The position numbers and the translations under genes were made by a program. A DNA stretch of 64,000 bases from Streptomyces olindensis. GTDB lineage: Bacteria > Actinomycetota > Actinomycetes > Streptomycetales > Streptomycetaceae. Below are positions 26,277 to 33,775 of the stretch, piece by piece (position 1 is the first letter of the stretch; each line of letters opens with the position of its first letter). A model generated the notes under the pieces. It was not told the origin of the DNA and made no database searches. It saw only the letters and a list, made by a program, of their open reading frames with translations. The DNA lies in the NCBI GenBank assembly GCA_000696115.1, contig JJOH01000095.1, positions 1 through 64,000 of the forward strand, given 5' to 3'.

Positions 26277-27536
26277 ATGACGCAAGCGTTCGCATCCGAG
26301 GAAATGTCGCCCGAAGAAGCCGCCGCAGCGGCCTCGGCCTGCAGTCGGGAGTTTCGCGCCAACCCGCATCCCGTTTACGCCGCGCTCAGGGCGACAGCAC
26401 CCGTCTGCCCGCTGAAGCCTCCTCACGGGGTCGACACGTATCTCATCACCCGGTACGACGACGCCCGTGCCGCCTTGGCCGATCCTCGGCTGAGCAAGGA
26501 CATGTACGGCGCCATCGACGCCTATCACCGAATCTTCGGCGACTCGTCGATCGCGCTGGACGACAATATGCTCTTCTCGGACCCTCCGAAGCACACCAGG
26601 CTCCGCAGGATCGTCGGCACCACCTTCACCCCCAAGAGGGTGGAATCGCTGCGTCCGAAGGTCCAGGAGATCACCGACGAACTGCTGGACCGCTGCCCGG
26701 CATCGGAGCCCGTGAACCTCCTCCAGGAGTTCTGCTTCCCGCTGCCGCTGCACGTGATCTGTGAACTCCTCGGCGTCCCGGAGAACGAACGCAGGCAAGC
26801 CCAGGAATGGTCCGCCACCGTCGCACAGACCGGCTTCGGGCCGGAGGCCAGAAAGGCGCTGGAACTGGCCGAGGGCAACCTGCGCGACTACCTGGTGGAC
26901 CTGATCGCGCGGAAGCGGAAGGAGCCGGACGGAGCTCTGCTCAGCGCGCTCGTCACGGCGCGGGACGAGGACGGCGCGCTCACCGACCACGAACTCGTCT
27001 CCACCGCGTGGGTGCTGCTTTTCGCGGGCCACAAGTCGACCGCGTACCAGATCGGCAACGCCGTCTACCACCTGCTCAGTCAGCCGGAGCAGAAACGTCT
27101 GGCATTCCGGGACCCGGGGGCGACGGCCGCAGCCGTCGAAGAGATCTTCCGATTCGAGACCTCCGTGGAGAACTCGACGTTCCGCTATGCGACGGAAGAC
27201 ATCAAGATGCGCGACACACTCATCCCCAAGGGCGCGCTCGTGCAGATTTCGATCACCGCGGCCAACCGCGACCCGGAGATGTTCCCCGACCCGGACCGCA
27301 TGGACGTAGAGCGCCCGAACGTCCAGGCGACGCACCTCGCATTCGGCCTCGGCCCGCACTACTGCATCGGCGCGCCTCTGGCACGTCTGGAGATGCAGAT
27401 CGCCCTCACCACGCTCTTCGGGCGTCACCCCGGCATGGCCCTGGCCGGGGAGCCGGAGAACGTGCCCTGGCTGACCGTGCCGTTCCCCGCCTTCCGCGGG
27501 CTCGCGGAACTCCCCGTCGTTCTCGACCCGTCGTGA
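26277..27536 (+). CDS. Cytochrome P450 of the polyketide cluster
   Basis: This 419-residue soluble bacterial P450 has I-helix AGHKST (250-255), K-helix ExxR at Glu289-Arg292 (EEIFRF), and a haem loop FGLGPHYCIGAPLARLE with Cys363. The long upstream open frame is antisense to the monooxygenase; the ATG at 26277, six bases after GGGA, gives the normal P450 length. In the I-helix the common Glu/Asp before Thr is Ser (AGHKST rather than AGHETT). This alters the proton relay and may signal an atypical reaction. The stop overlaps the GTG of the small ABM protein (GTGA), so the two are made together. Confidence 0.93.
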   Translation: MTQAFASEEMSPEEAAAAASACSREFRANPHPVYAALRATAPVCPLKPPHGVDTYLITRYDDARAALADPRLSKDMYGAIDAYHRIFGDSSIALDDNMLFSDPPKHTRLRRIVGTTFTPKRVESLRPKVQEITDELLDRCPASEPVNLLQEFCFPLPLHVICELLGVPENERRQAQEWSATVAQTGFGPEARKALELAEGNLRDYLVDLIARKRKEPDGALLSALVTARDEDGALTDHELVSTAWVLLFAGHKSTAYQIGNAVYHLLSQPEQKRLAFRDPGATAAAVEEIFRFETSVENSTFRYATEDIKMRDTLIPKGALVQISITAANRDPEMFPDPDRMDVERPNVQATHLAFGLGPHYCIGAPLARLEMQIALTTLFGRHPGMALAGEPENVPWLTVPFPAFRGLAELPVVLDPS

Positions 27537-27880
27537 CGGGGGAGGCTCCGGCACCGCCGCGGGTGCGAGTGGTTCGCCTGCTGCGCGTCCGGGAGGGAAG
27601 GGAAGCGGATTTCGTGGCCGCCTACCAAGGCGTACGCGACGGCGCCATGCGGTCCCCCGGGCATCTGCGCGAACAGCTCTGCCGCTCCGTGGACGATCCC
27701 GGTCGATGGCTGCTCACCAGTGAGTGGGAGAGCCTCGAAGCCATCAAACGGTGGCGCACCGACCCTGAGCACACCACTCTGGTCGGGCCGATGAACGCCT
27801 GTCTGCACGACGACCGGTGGACCGGGGTCTTCGAGATCATGCCCGAGAGTACGGGTGACCGAAGGCCGAGACAGGGCTGA
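27533..27880 (+). CDS. Small ABM-fold protein related to the ORFI N-terminal domain
   Basis: This 115-residue protein is translationally coupled to the P450. Residues about 11-102 align without gaps to residues 17-108 of the ORFI-like protein at 18008. Shared positions include EG, F..AY, PGHL, QLC.SV, WL.TSEW, W...EH and PM..C, at a constant offset of six. It is therefore a free-standing copy of the ABM-type domain, probably produced by duplication within the cluster. Such domains act as cofactor-free monooxygenases or polyketide cyclases; which applies here is unknown. The GTG is chosen from the overlap with the P450 stop. Confidence 0.85.
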   Translation: MTGEAPAPPRVRVVRLLRVREGREADFVAAYQGVRDGAMRSPGHLREQLCRSVDDPGRWLLTSEWESLEAIKRWRTDPEHTTLVGPMNACLHDDRWTGVFEIMPESTGDRRPRQG

Positions 27881-27912
27881 CCACCATGTGACCGGCGGGT
27901 AAGGTCGGGTTC

Positions 27913-28422
27913 GTGCCGAAGCCGCTCAGTCTCTCCTTCGATCCGATCGCGCGCGCCGACGAACGCTGGAAGCAGCGCTGGGGAAACGTGCCGTCCATGG
28001 CCGCGATCACGTCGATCATGCGCGCCCAGCAGATCCTGCTCGCCGAGGTCGACGCGGTGGTCAAGCCCTACGGGCTGACGTTCGCGCGCTACGAGGCGCT
28101 GGTGCTGCTCACCTTCTCCCAGTCCGGCGAGCTGCCGATGTCCAAGATCGGCGAGCGGCTCATGGTGCATCCCACGTCCGTGACGAACACCGTGGACCGG
28201 CTGGTCAGGTCGGGTCTGGTCGCCAAGCGGCCGAACCCCAACGACGGGCGCGGCACCCTGGCCAGCATCACCGACAAGGGCCGTGAGGTGGTCGAGGCGG
28301 CCACCCGCGACCTGATGGCGATGGACTTCGGGCTCGGGGTGTACGACGCGGAGGAGTGCGCGGAGATCTTCGCGATGCTGCGGCCGCTGCGGATCGCGGC
28401 GGGCGACTTCGAGGAGCAGTGA
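27913..28422 (+). CDS. MarR-family transcriptional regulator
   Basis: This 169-residue MarR protein has a winged helix at about 72-125 (LPMSKIGERLMVHPTSVTNTVDRLVRSGLVAKRPNPNDGRG). A basic N-terminal extension carries a Trp pair (DERWKQRWGNVPSM). It starts with GTG 32 bp after the ABM gene. It sits with the DUF3817 gene and icmA and is probably backbone rather than part of the polyketide cluster. It is a candidate to bind the near-palindrome before icmA, though the cluster promoters are also possible targets. Confidence 0.88.
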   Translation: MPKPLSLSFDPIARADERWKQRWGNVPSMAAITSIMRAQQILLAEVDAVVKPYGLTFARYEALVLLTFSQSGELPMSKIGERLMVHPTSVTNTVDRLVRSGLVAKRPNPNDGRGTLASITDKGREVVEAATRDLMAMDFGLGVYDAEECAEIFAMLRPLRIAAGDFEEQ

Positions 28423-28465
28423 CCCCGGGCGAGATCTCCCGGAACGGGTCGTTACGCTCGACGGC

Positions 28466-28804
28466 ATGAAAAAGAGCGTGCTGACCCGCTATCGCGTGAT
28501 GGCCTACGTCACCGGCGTACTGCTGGTCCTGCTGACCCTCGGCATGATCGGCAAGTACGTGCTCGACCTGAACGGCGCCGCCGACTTCACGCGCGTCGTC
28601 AGCATCGCGCACGGCTGGCTGTACGTCGTGTACCTGATCTTCGCCTTCGACCTGGGCTCCAAGGCGAAGTGGCGGGTGGGCAAGCAGATCTGGGTGCTGC
28701 TCGCCGGGACCATCCCCACGGCCGCGTTCTTCGTGGAGCGCAGGATCAGCCGCGAGCTCGAGGCCAGGGTCGCGGAGGACGCGCCCGCGACCGCCAAGGC
28801 GTAA
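28466..28804 (+). CDS. DUF3817 membrane protein (paralogue)
   Basis: This 112-residue protein has three hydrophobic segments (about 11-29, 45-60 and 72-88). Its motifs parallel the protein at 17143: VSIAHGWLYVVYLIFAFDLGSKAKW and GTIPTAAFFVERRI. It lies 43 bp after the MarR gene, and no Shine-Dalgarno sequence precedes the ATG, so leaderless translation or coupling is likely. The two DUF3817 genes flank the polyketide cluster. Confidence 0.85.
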   Translation: MKKSVLTRYRVMAYVTGVLLVLLTLGMIGKYVLDLNGAADFTRVVSIAHGWLYVVYLIFAFDLGSKAKWRVGKQIWVLLAGTIPTAAFFVERRISRELEARVAEDAPATAKA

Positions 28805-28847
28805 CCGGACCGCCGTACGGACGAACGTGCGGCGGTCAGCCATCGAC

Positions 28848-28871
28848 ATTTACTAGGACGTCCAAGTAAAT
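28848..28871. promoter_or_regulatory. 24-bp near-perfect palindrome upstream of icmA
   Basis: Arms ATTTACT and AGTAAAT flank a self-complementary GGACGTCC core, with only one mismatched pair (A/A) in 24 bp. The element ends eight bases before the icmA ATG and stands out as AT-rich. It has the size and symmetry of a TetR- or MarR-type operator and would block transcription or initiation of icmA. Confidence 0.7.
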
Positions 28872-28879
28872 TCGAAGGT

Positions 28880-30580
28880 ATGGACGCTGACGCCATCGAG
28901 GAGGGCCGCCGCCGCTGGCAGGCCCGGTACGACGCCGCGCGCAAGCGCGAGGCCGACTTCACGACGCTCTCCGGCGATGCCGTGGAGCCGGTGTACGGGC
29001 CGCGGCCCGGGGACAGGTACGACGGGTTCGAGCGGATCGGCTGGCCCGGGGAGTACCCCTTCACGCGTGGCCTGTACGCGACCGGCTATCGAGGGCGGAC
29101 GTGGACCATCCGGCAGTTCGCCGGGTTCGGCAACGCCGAGCAGACCAACGAGCGCTACAAGATGATCCTCCGCAACGGCGGGGGCGGGCTCTCGGTCGCC
29201 TTCGACATGCCGACCCTCATGGGCCGCGACTCCGACGACCCGCGCTCCCTGGGCGAGGTCGGGCACTGCGGTGTCGCCATCGACTCGGCCGCCGACATGG
29301 AGGTCCTGTTCAAGGACATCCCGCTGGGCGACGTCACGACGTCGATGACCATCAGCGGCCCGGCCGTCCCCGTCTTCTGCATGTACCTGGTGGCCGCCGA
29401 ACGGCAGGGCGTGGACCCGTCCGTCCTGAACGGCACGCTCCAGACGGACATCTTCAAGGAGTACATCGCCCAGAAGGAGTGGCTCTTCCAGCCCGAGCCG
29501 CATCTGCGGCTGATCGGCGACCTGATGGAGCACTGCGCGGCGGGCATCCCCGCGTACAAGCCGCTGTCGGTCTCCGGCTACCACATCCGCGAGGCCGGGG
29601 CGACGGCCGCGCAGGAGCTGGCCTACACGCTGGCCGACGGCTTCGGCTACGTGGAGCTGGGGCTGTCGCGCGGGCTGGACATAGACGTCTTCGCCCCCGG
29701 CCTGTCCTTCTTCTTCGACGCGCACGTCGACTTCTTCGAGGAGATCGCCAAGTTTCGCGCGGCCCGCCGGATCTGGGCCCGCTGGATGCGCGATGTCTAC
29801 GGGGCGACGTCCGAGAAGGCCCAGTGGCTGCGCTTCCACACCCAGACCGCCGGCGTCTCGCTCACCGCGCAGCAGCCGTACAACAACGTCGTACGGACCG
29901 CCGTGGAGGCCCTCGCGGCCGTGCTCGGCGGGACGAACTCGCTGCACACCAACGCCCTCGACGAGACCCTCGCCCTGCCGAGCGAGCAGGCCGCGGAGAT
30001 CGCGCTGCGCACGCAGCAGGTGCTGATGGAGGAGACCGGCGTCGCCAACGTCGCCGACCCGCTGGGCGGTTCCTGGTACGTCGAGCAGCTGACCGACCGG
30101 ATCGAGGCGGACGCGGAGAAGATCTTCGAGCAGATCAGGGAACGGGGACTGCGGGCGCACCCCGACGGGCAGCACCCCATCGGGCCGATCACCTCCGGCA
30201 TCCTGCGCGGCATCGAGGACGGCTGGTTCACCGGCGAGATCGCCGAGTCGGCGTTCCGGTACCAGCAGGCGCTGGAGAAGGGCGACAAGAAGGTCGTCGG
30301 GGTGAACGTCCACACCGGCTCGGTCACCGGCGACCTGGAGATCCTGCGGGTCAGCCACGAGGTGGAGCGGGAGCAGGTACGCACGCTCCGCGAGCGGAAG
30401 GCCGGGCGTGACGAGGCACGCGTGCGTGCGGCGCTCGACGAGATGATCTCGGCGGCGCGCTCGGACGCCAACATGATCGAGCCGATGCTGGACGCCGTAC
30501 GGGCGGAGGCCACGCTGGGCGAGATCTGCGGGGTGCTGCGGGACGAGTGGGGGGTGTACACCGAGCCCGCCGGGTTCTGA
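28880..30580 (+). CDS. icmA: Isobutyryl-CoA mutase large subunit
   Basis: This 566-residue substrate-binding subunit of adenosylcobalamin-dependent isobutyryl-CoA mutase interconverts isobutyryl- and n-butyryl-CoA. The length equals that of known IcmA. The two residues that separate isobutyryl- from methylmalonyl-CoA mutases are the isobutyryl type: Phe80 (TIRQFAGFG) and Gln198 (EYIAQKEW). The B12-binding domain is absent, as expected because it resides on a separate small subunit (IcmB), not found in this window. The MeaB-type chaperone is at 10182. The ATG follows a strong palindrome, implying repression. It converges with a TetR gene three bases away. Confidence 0.95.
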   Translation: MDADAIEEGRRRWQARYDAARKREADFTTLSGDAVEPVYGPRPGDRYDGFERIGWPGEYPFTRGLYATGYRGRTWTIRQFAGFGNAEQTNERYKMILRNGGGGLSVAFDMPTLMGRDSDDPRSLGEVGHCGVAIDSAADMEVLFKDIPLGDVTTSMTISGPAVPVFCMYLVAAERQGVDPSVLNGTLQTDIFKEYIAQKEWLFQPEPHLRLIGDLMEHCAAGIPAYKPLSVSGYHIREAGATAAQELAYTLADGFGYVELGLSRGLDIDVFAPGLSFFFDAHVDFFEEIAKFRAARRIWARWMRDVYGATSEKAQWLRFHTQTAGVSLTAQQPYNNVVRTAVEALAAVLGGTNSLHTNALDETLALPSEQAAEIALRTQQVLMEETGVANVADPLGGSWYVEQLTDRIEADAEKIFEQIRERGLRAHPDGQHPIGPITSGILRGIEDGWFTGEIAESAFRYQQALEKGDKKVVGVNVHTGSVTGDLEILRVSHEVEREQVRTLRERKAGRDEARVRAALDEMISAARSDANMIEPMLDAVRAEATLGEICGVLRDEWGVYTEPAGF

Positions 30581-30583
30581 GAG

Positions 30584-31195
30584 CTACGTACCGAGCCCTT
30601 GCAGCAGCACCCTGGTGAAGCCGCGGACCCACTCCTCGTCCGCCGGCTCCGCGCTCACCAGGGTGCGGTGCACCACCGCTCCCGCGACCATGTCGAAGAT
30701 CAGGTCGACCGTGCGGGCGGCCGACCGCGGGTCCGGCTCCGGCGGGAGTTCGCCCCGCGCCTGGGCCCGGGCGCGGCCCTCCAGGACCAGGCGCTTCTGG
30801 CGGTCGACCACGGACGCGCGGATGCGCTCCCGCAGGGCCTCGTCGCGGGTCGCCTCCGCCACCACCGCCATCAGGCCGCTCTTCGCCTCGGGGAGGGCCA
30901 GGATCGCGGCGAACTGGAGCACCACACCCTCGATGTCGGCGGCCAGGGAGCCGCGGTCCGGGAGTTCCAGCTCGTCGAAGAGCTCCGCCACCGCGTCGAC
31001 GACCAGTTCGTTCTTGCCCGCCCAGCGGCGGTAGAGCGTCGTCTTCGCAACCCCGGCGCGCGTCGCGACGTCTCCCAGCGTGAGCTTCGACCAGCCCAGC
31101 TCCACGAGGGCCTCCCGCGTGGCGGCCAGGATCGCGGCGTCCGCCGCGGCGCTGCGCGGGCGCCCGGCGCGGCCGGCTGGGCTGCGGGTCTGCAT
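30584..31195 (-). CDS. TetR-family regulator
   Basis: This 203-residue regulator has an N-terminal helix-turn-helix (LTLGDVATRAGVAKTTLYRRWAGKNELV, about 38-65) and a ligand/dimer domain. The frame can extend to a GTG at 31243, but the ATG at 31195 gives normal length (MQTRSPAGRAGRPRS); AGGGG then abuts the ATG, so the true start is uncertain. It is convergent with icmA. A perfect 17-bp palindrome 85 bp upstream (31280-31296) is its probable own operator, shared with the divergent thioredoxin/TPR gene. Confidence 0.88.
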   Translation of the reverse strand: MQTRSPAGRAGRPRSAAADAAILAATREALVELGWSKLTLGDVATRAGVAKTTLYRRWAGKNELVVDAVAELFDELELPDRGSLAADIEGVVLQFAAILALPEAKSGLMAVVAEATRDEALRERIRASVVDRQKRLVLEGRARAQARGELPPEPDPRSAARTVDLIFDMVAGAVVHRTLVSAEPADEEWVRGFTRVLLQGLGT

Positions 31196-31279
31196 CCCCT
31201 GACCATAAACCCGCAGTTCCTGTGTGGCCGTGAGGGAGATCACCGGAGGGTGGTGTCCCGGCGGTACGGTCTGGCATTA

Positions 31280-31296
31280 CGCTACGACTCGTAGCG
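31280..31296. promoter_or_regulatory. Perfect 17-bp palindrome between TetR and thioredoxin/TPR genes
   Basis: CGCTACGA-C-TCGTAGCG is a perfect inverted repeat with one central base, in a 232-bp divergent promoter region. Size and placement are typical of a TetR autoregulatory operator. Confidence 0.7.
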
Positions 31297-31427
31297 AAAG
31301 CCCGTGCGGGACGTACACGGGTTTCGACACGCGGCGCGGGTGGGGACCCGGCGCCGAAACGCACCCGACCGGCCTGGCTTTCTCACCGTTTTTCACACGC
31401 GCGCGCAGTACGGGGGAGGATAGACGC

Positions 31428-32402
31428 ATGCAGCCACGGAACATGTCCATGAGCGGAGTCGTCGACCTCGCCGCGGTGAAGGCGGCCCAGGAGGCCAAGG
31501 CGAAGGCGGAGCAGGCGCGCGCCCAAGCCGCCCGGGAGGGCGGCACGGGGGCGATCTCCCCGGCCGACCTCGTCATCGACGTCGATGAGGCGGGGTTCGA
31601 GAGGGACGTCCTCCAGCGGTCCGCCGAGGTGCCCGTCGTCATCGACTTCTGGGCCGAGTGGTGTCAGCCCTGCAAGCAGCTGAGCCCGGTCCTGGAGCGG
31701 CTGGCCGTCGAGTACAACGGCCGCTTCCTCCTCGCCAAGATCGACGTCGACGCCAACCAGATGCTGATGCAGCAGTTCGGCATCCAGGGGATCCCCGCGG
31801 TGTTCGCGGTCGTCGCCGGGCAGGCGCTGCCGCTCTTCCAGGGGGCCGCGGGCGAGGCACAGATCCGGCAGACCCTGGACCAGCTGGTGCAGGTCGCCGA
31901 GCAGCGCTTCGGCCTGACCGGTCTCGCCGTCGACCCCGACGCCGAGCCGGGCGGCGCCCAGGCGGCCCCCGAGCGGCCGGCCGGTCCCTACGACGGCCTC
32001 CTGGAGGCCGCCGTGCAGGCGCTGGACTCGGGCGACCTGGGCGGTGCCATCCAGGCCTACAAGAACGTGCTGAACGAGGACCCGGGCAACGAGGAGGCCA
32101 AACTGGGCCTCGCCCAGGCCGAGTTGCTCCAGCGGGTGCAGGGCGTCGACCCGCAGCGGGTGCGCAAGGAGGCGGCGGAGAAGCCGGCCGACGTGCAGGC
32201 GCAGATCGCCGCCGCCGACCTGGATCTGGTGGGCGGCCACGTGGAGGACGCCTTCGGCCGGCTCATCGAGACCGTGCAGCGCACGGTGGGTGACGACCGG
32301 GACACCGTCAGGATGCGGCTGCTGGAGCTGTTCGAGGTCGTCGGACCCGAGGATCCGCGGGTGATCGCGGCGCGCAGGGCCCTGGCTCGGGCCCTGTTCT
32401 GA
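31428..32402 (+). CDS. Thioredoxin-domain protein with TPR-like tail (CnoX/YbbN-like)
   Basis: This 324-residue cytoplasmic protein has a charged Ala/Lys/Gln-rich N-terminal stretch (12-37). The thioredoxin domain at about 45-155 has an intact redox motif W78-CQPC-K (Cys79, Cys82) and cis-Pro in GIPAVF. TPR-like helices run from 195 to the end (GPYDGLLEAAVQALDSGDLGGAIQAYKNVLNEDPGN). This is the architecture of CnoX/YbbN, a chaperone-redoxin that hands clients to folding machines; unlike E. coli YbbN the CxxC is present. The ATG at 31428 follows GGGGGAGGA. The upstream open extension is not credible. Confidence 0.9.
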   Translation: MQPRNMSMSGVVDLAAVKAAQEAKAKAEQARAQAAREGGTGAISPADLVIDVDEAGFERDVLQRSAEVPVVIDFWAEWCQPCKQLSPVLERLAVEYNGRFLLAKIDVDANQMLMQQFGIQGIPAVFAVVAGQALPLFQGAAGEAQIRQTLDQLVQVAEQRFGLTGLAVDPDAEPGGAQAAPERPAGPYDGLLEAAVQALDSGDLGGAIQAYKNVLNEDPGNEEAKLGLAQAELLQRVQGVDPQRVRKEAAEKPADVQAQIAAADLDLVGGHVEDAFGRLIETVQRTVGDDRDTVRMRLLELFEVVGPEDPRVIAARRALARALF

Positions 32403-33024
32403 CCAGTCGTTAAACACTCGGGCATGTGGTGCCCGCGTGAAAACTTTGCCGACAGAGCGTCACTGCGGCCGCGCTTTACCAAAACTTGGTAATCGCGGCC
32501 GCTGTTACTGCGAGTAAGTCGTGGGCGTTGATCTGTCGGATTCTGTCCAGCGATCAACAGCTTTGTACTGCCGCCCGGGGCCACCCTGAGTCGTCGACCG
32601 AGACCGATGGGTCGTTGTTCGGTTATCCGGCCGTTACTAGCCAGTAACGATCCCCCTTGTGCGGGCGGCGAGAATGCACCACGATCGGCCACGCTCGGTC
32701 CATTCCCGTACCCCGGCAGCCGGTTGGGTCGCGGGACGTCCTGGGTCCCCACCGAGCAGAGCCGGCGGCAGTGGCGCCGGCTCTTGGACAGGGGGGTCTT
32801 CGCCCACTCGGCGAAGCCTGTCCAGCAGGGTTGTGCGTGATGCGTGTCAGGCGCGACCAGTGGTTGTCGCTCGGGGGTGATCGCCGGTGATTCGGGCGCT
32901 AGTTGCGCCGCCGAGTGCAGGCGCTCTCCTTCCCGAGGACGTAGCACTTCTCCCATCCCTGCCCGGCTGAGCCGCGACTCGGGGCGAGCCAGGACAGGAG
33001 ATGTACGTCCGAGAAGGAGGAAAT
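32403..33024 (+). other. 620-bp non-coding, palindrome-rich leader
   Basis: There is no credible gene on either strand. The stretch is less GC-rich than its surroundings and is dense in dyads: a NotI-flanked hairpin at 32465-32502, TTACT-GCG-AGTAA at 32505-32517 and CGTTACT-AGCC-AGTAACG at 32632-32649. It also has a 10-bp stem with a 7-nt loop at 32758-32784 and a 7-bp stem CTTCGCC/GGCGAAG at about 32798-32816. It ends in a strong ribosome site (GAGAAGGAGG) for the gene at 33025. It could be a long regulated 5' leader, a small RNA gene or several operators. No known riboswitch class was recognised. Confidence 0.6.
32465..32502. repeat. Composite inverted repeat with two NotI sites
   Basis: Outer arms GCGGCCGCG (32465-32473) and CGCGGCCGC (32494-32502) enclose inner arms TTACCAA (32476-32482) and TTGGTAA (32486-32492) with a 3-nt centre. 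It starts 62 bp after the thioredoxin/TPR stop. It may terminate that gene or bind a regulator; no U tract follows. Confidence 0.7.
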
Positions 33025-33657
33025 ATGGAGTCCCAGGTGCGTGGCGGGACCAGATGGAAGCGGTTCGCTGTGGTCATGGTGCCCAGCGTCGCCGCCACGG
33101 CTGCGATAGGTGTCGCCCTCGCGCAGGGCGCTCTCGCCGCGTCGTTCAGCGTCTCCGGCCAGTCGTTCAAGGTCACGACCAAGGAGCTCGTCGGTACGGG
33201 CTTCTCGCAGTACGGCGCCCTCGACGAGGGTTACACGATGGACGGCAAGAAGGCCGTCCACCCGGTCGCGGTCTCGTCGTTCAAGCAGGCGACGATCAAG
33301 GACCTGTGCCAGTCGGTCGTCACCCCGAACATTCCGGTGCTCGGGAACGTCAGCCTGATCCTGCGCGCGGGTCAGGGTGCCAAGCCGGTCGAGGCCCAGA
33401 ACCTCTACATCGATGTCGCCGACCTCGAGGCCGACGCGACGTTCGAGAACATCGACATCGGTGTGGCCGCCAAGGACGCCAACAAGGGTCCGGCCATGAG
33501 GAAGGGCGAGACGGCGAACCCGTACGGCTTCGCCCAGCAGGCGGACCGGGCGGTCCTGACCGACGTGAAGCAGACGGCGTGGGCGACCACCGCCGGAACC
33601 TTCAAGCTCAGCGGCCTGAAGATGTCGCTGTCGACGGGTGTCAAGGAGTGCTACTAA
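33025..33657 (+). CDS. DUF6230-like exported protein
   Basis: This 210-residue protein has a basic N-terminus, a single hydrophobic segment (about 22-40, AVVMVPSVAATAAIGVALAQGALA) and an extracellular domain starting ASFSVSGQSFKVTTKELVGTGF. Length, motifs and the following DUF6114-like gene match a pair common in Streptomyces, often labelled DUF6230/DUF6114, with no known function. Only one Cys pair is visible (LCQSV near residue 102 and the C-terminal ECY). The ATG at 33025 follows GAGAAGGAGG. It opens a three-gene operon behind an unusually long leader. Confidence 0.82.
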   Translation: MESQVRGGTRWKRFAVVMVPSVAATAAIGVALAQGALAASFSVSGQSFKVTTKELVGTGFSQYGALDEGYTMDGKKAVHPVAVSSFKQATIKDLCQSVVTPNIPVLGNVSLILRAGQGAKPVEAQNLYIDVADLEADATFENIDIGVAAKDANKGPAMRKGETANPYGFAQQADRAVLTDVKQTAWATTAGTFKLSGLKMSLSTGVKECY

Positions 33658-33775
33658 GCACTCGATGACGGGCGGGGGAGCCGGTGGCGCCCCCGCCCGT
33701 CCACCTTCCGGCCGCGCCTTCACGCGCGGCCCACATCACCACCACAGCAACGCCGTACCAGGGAGCTGTTTTTCC

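Noticed and set aside
24915..27536. 873-codon plus-strand frame containing the P450
   Set aside because: The first 450 codons are antisense to the FAD monooxygenase. The P450 starts at 26277 with its own ribosome site.
18008..27880. A mobile-element origin of the polyketide region
   Set aside because: No transposase, integrase, attachment repeat or tRNA was found at either edge. The flanking DUF3817 genes are too diverged to be recombination scars, though insertion by homologous exchange remains possible.
17143..28804. The two DUF3817 genes as direct repeats bounding a duplication
   Set aside because: Similarity is at protein-family level only; the DNA shows no long matching stretch.
32640..32850. 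tRNA, tmRNA or SRP RNA in the structured leader
   Set aside because: No cloverleaf, CCA, GGAAGCAGC-type SRP loop or tag-peptide frame is present; only simple stems are seen.
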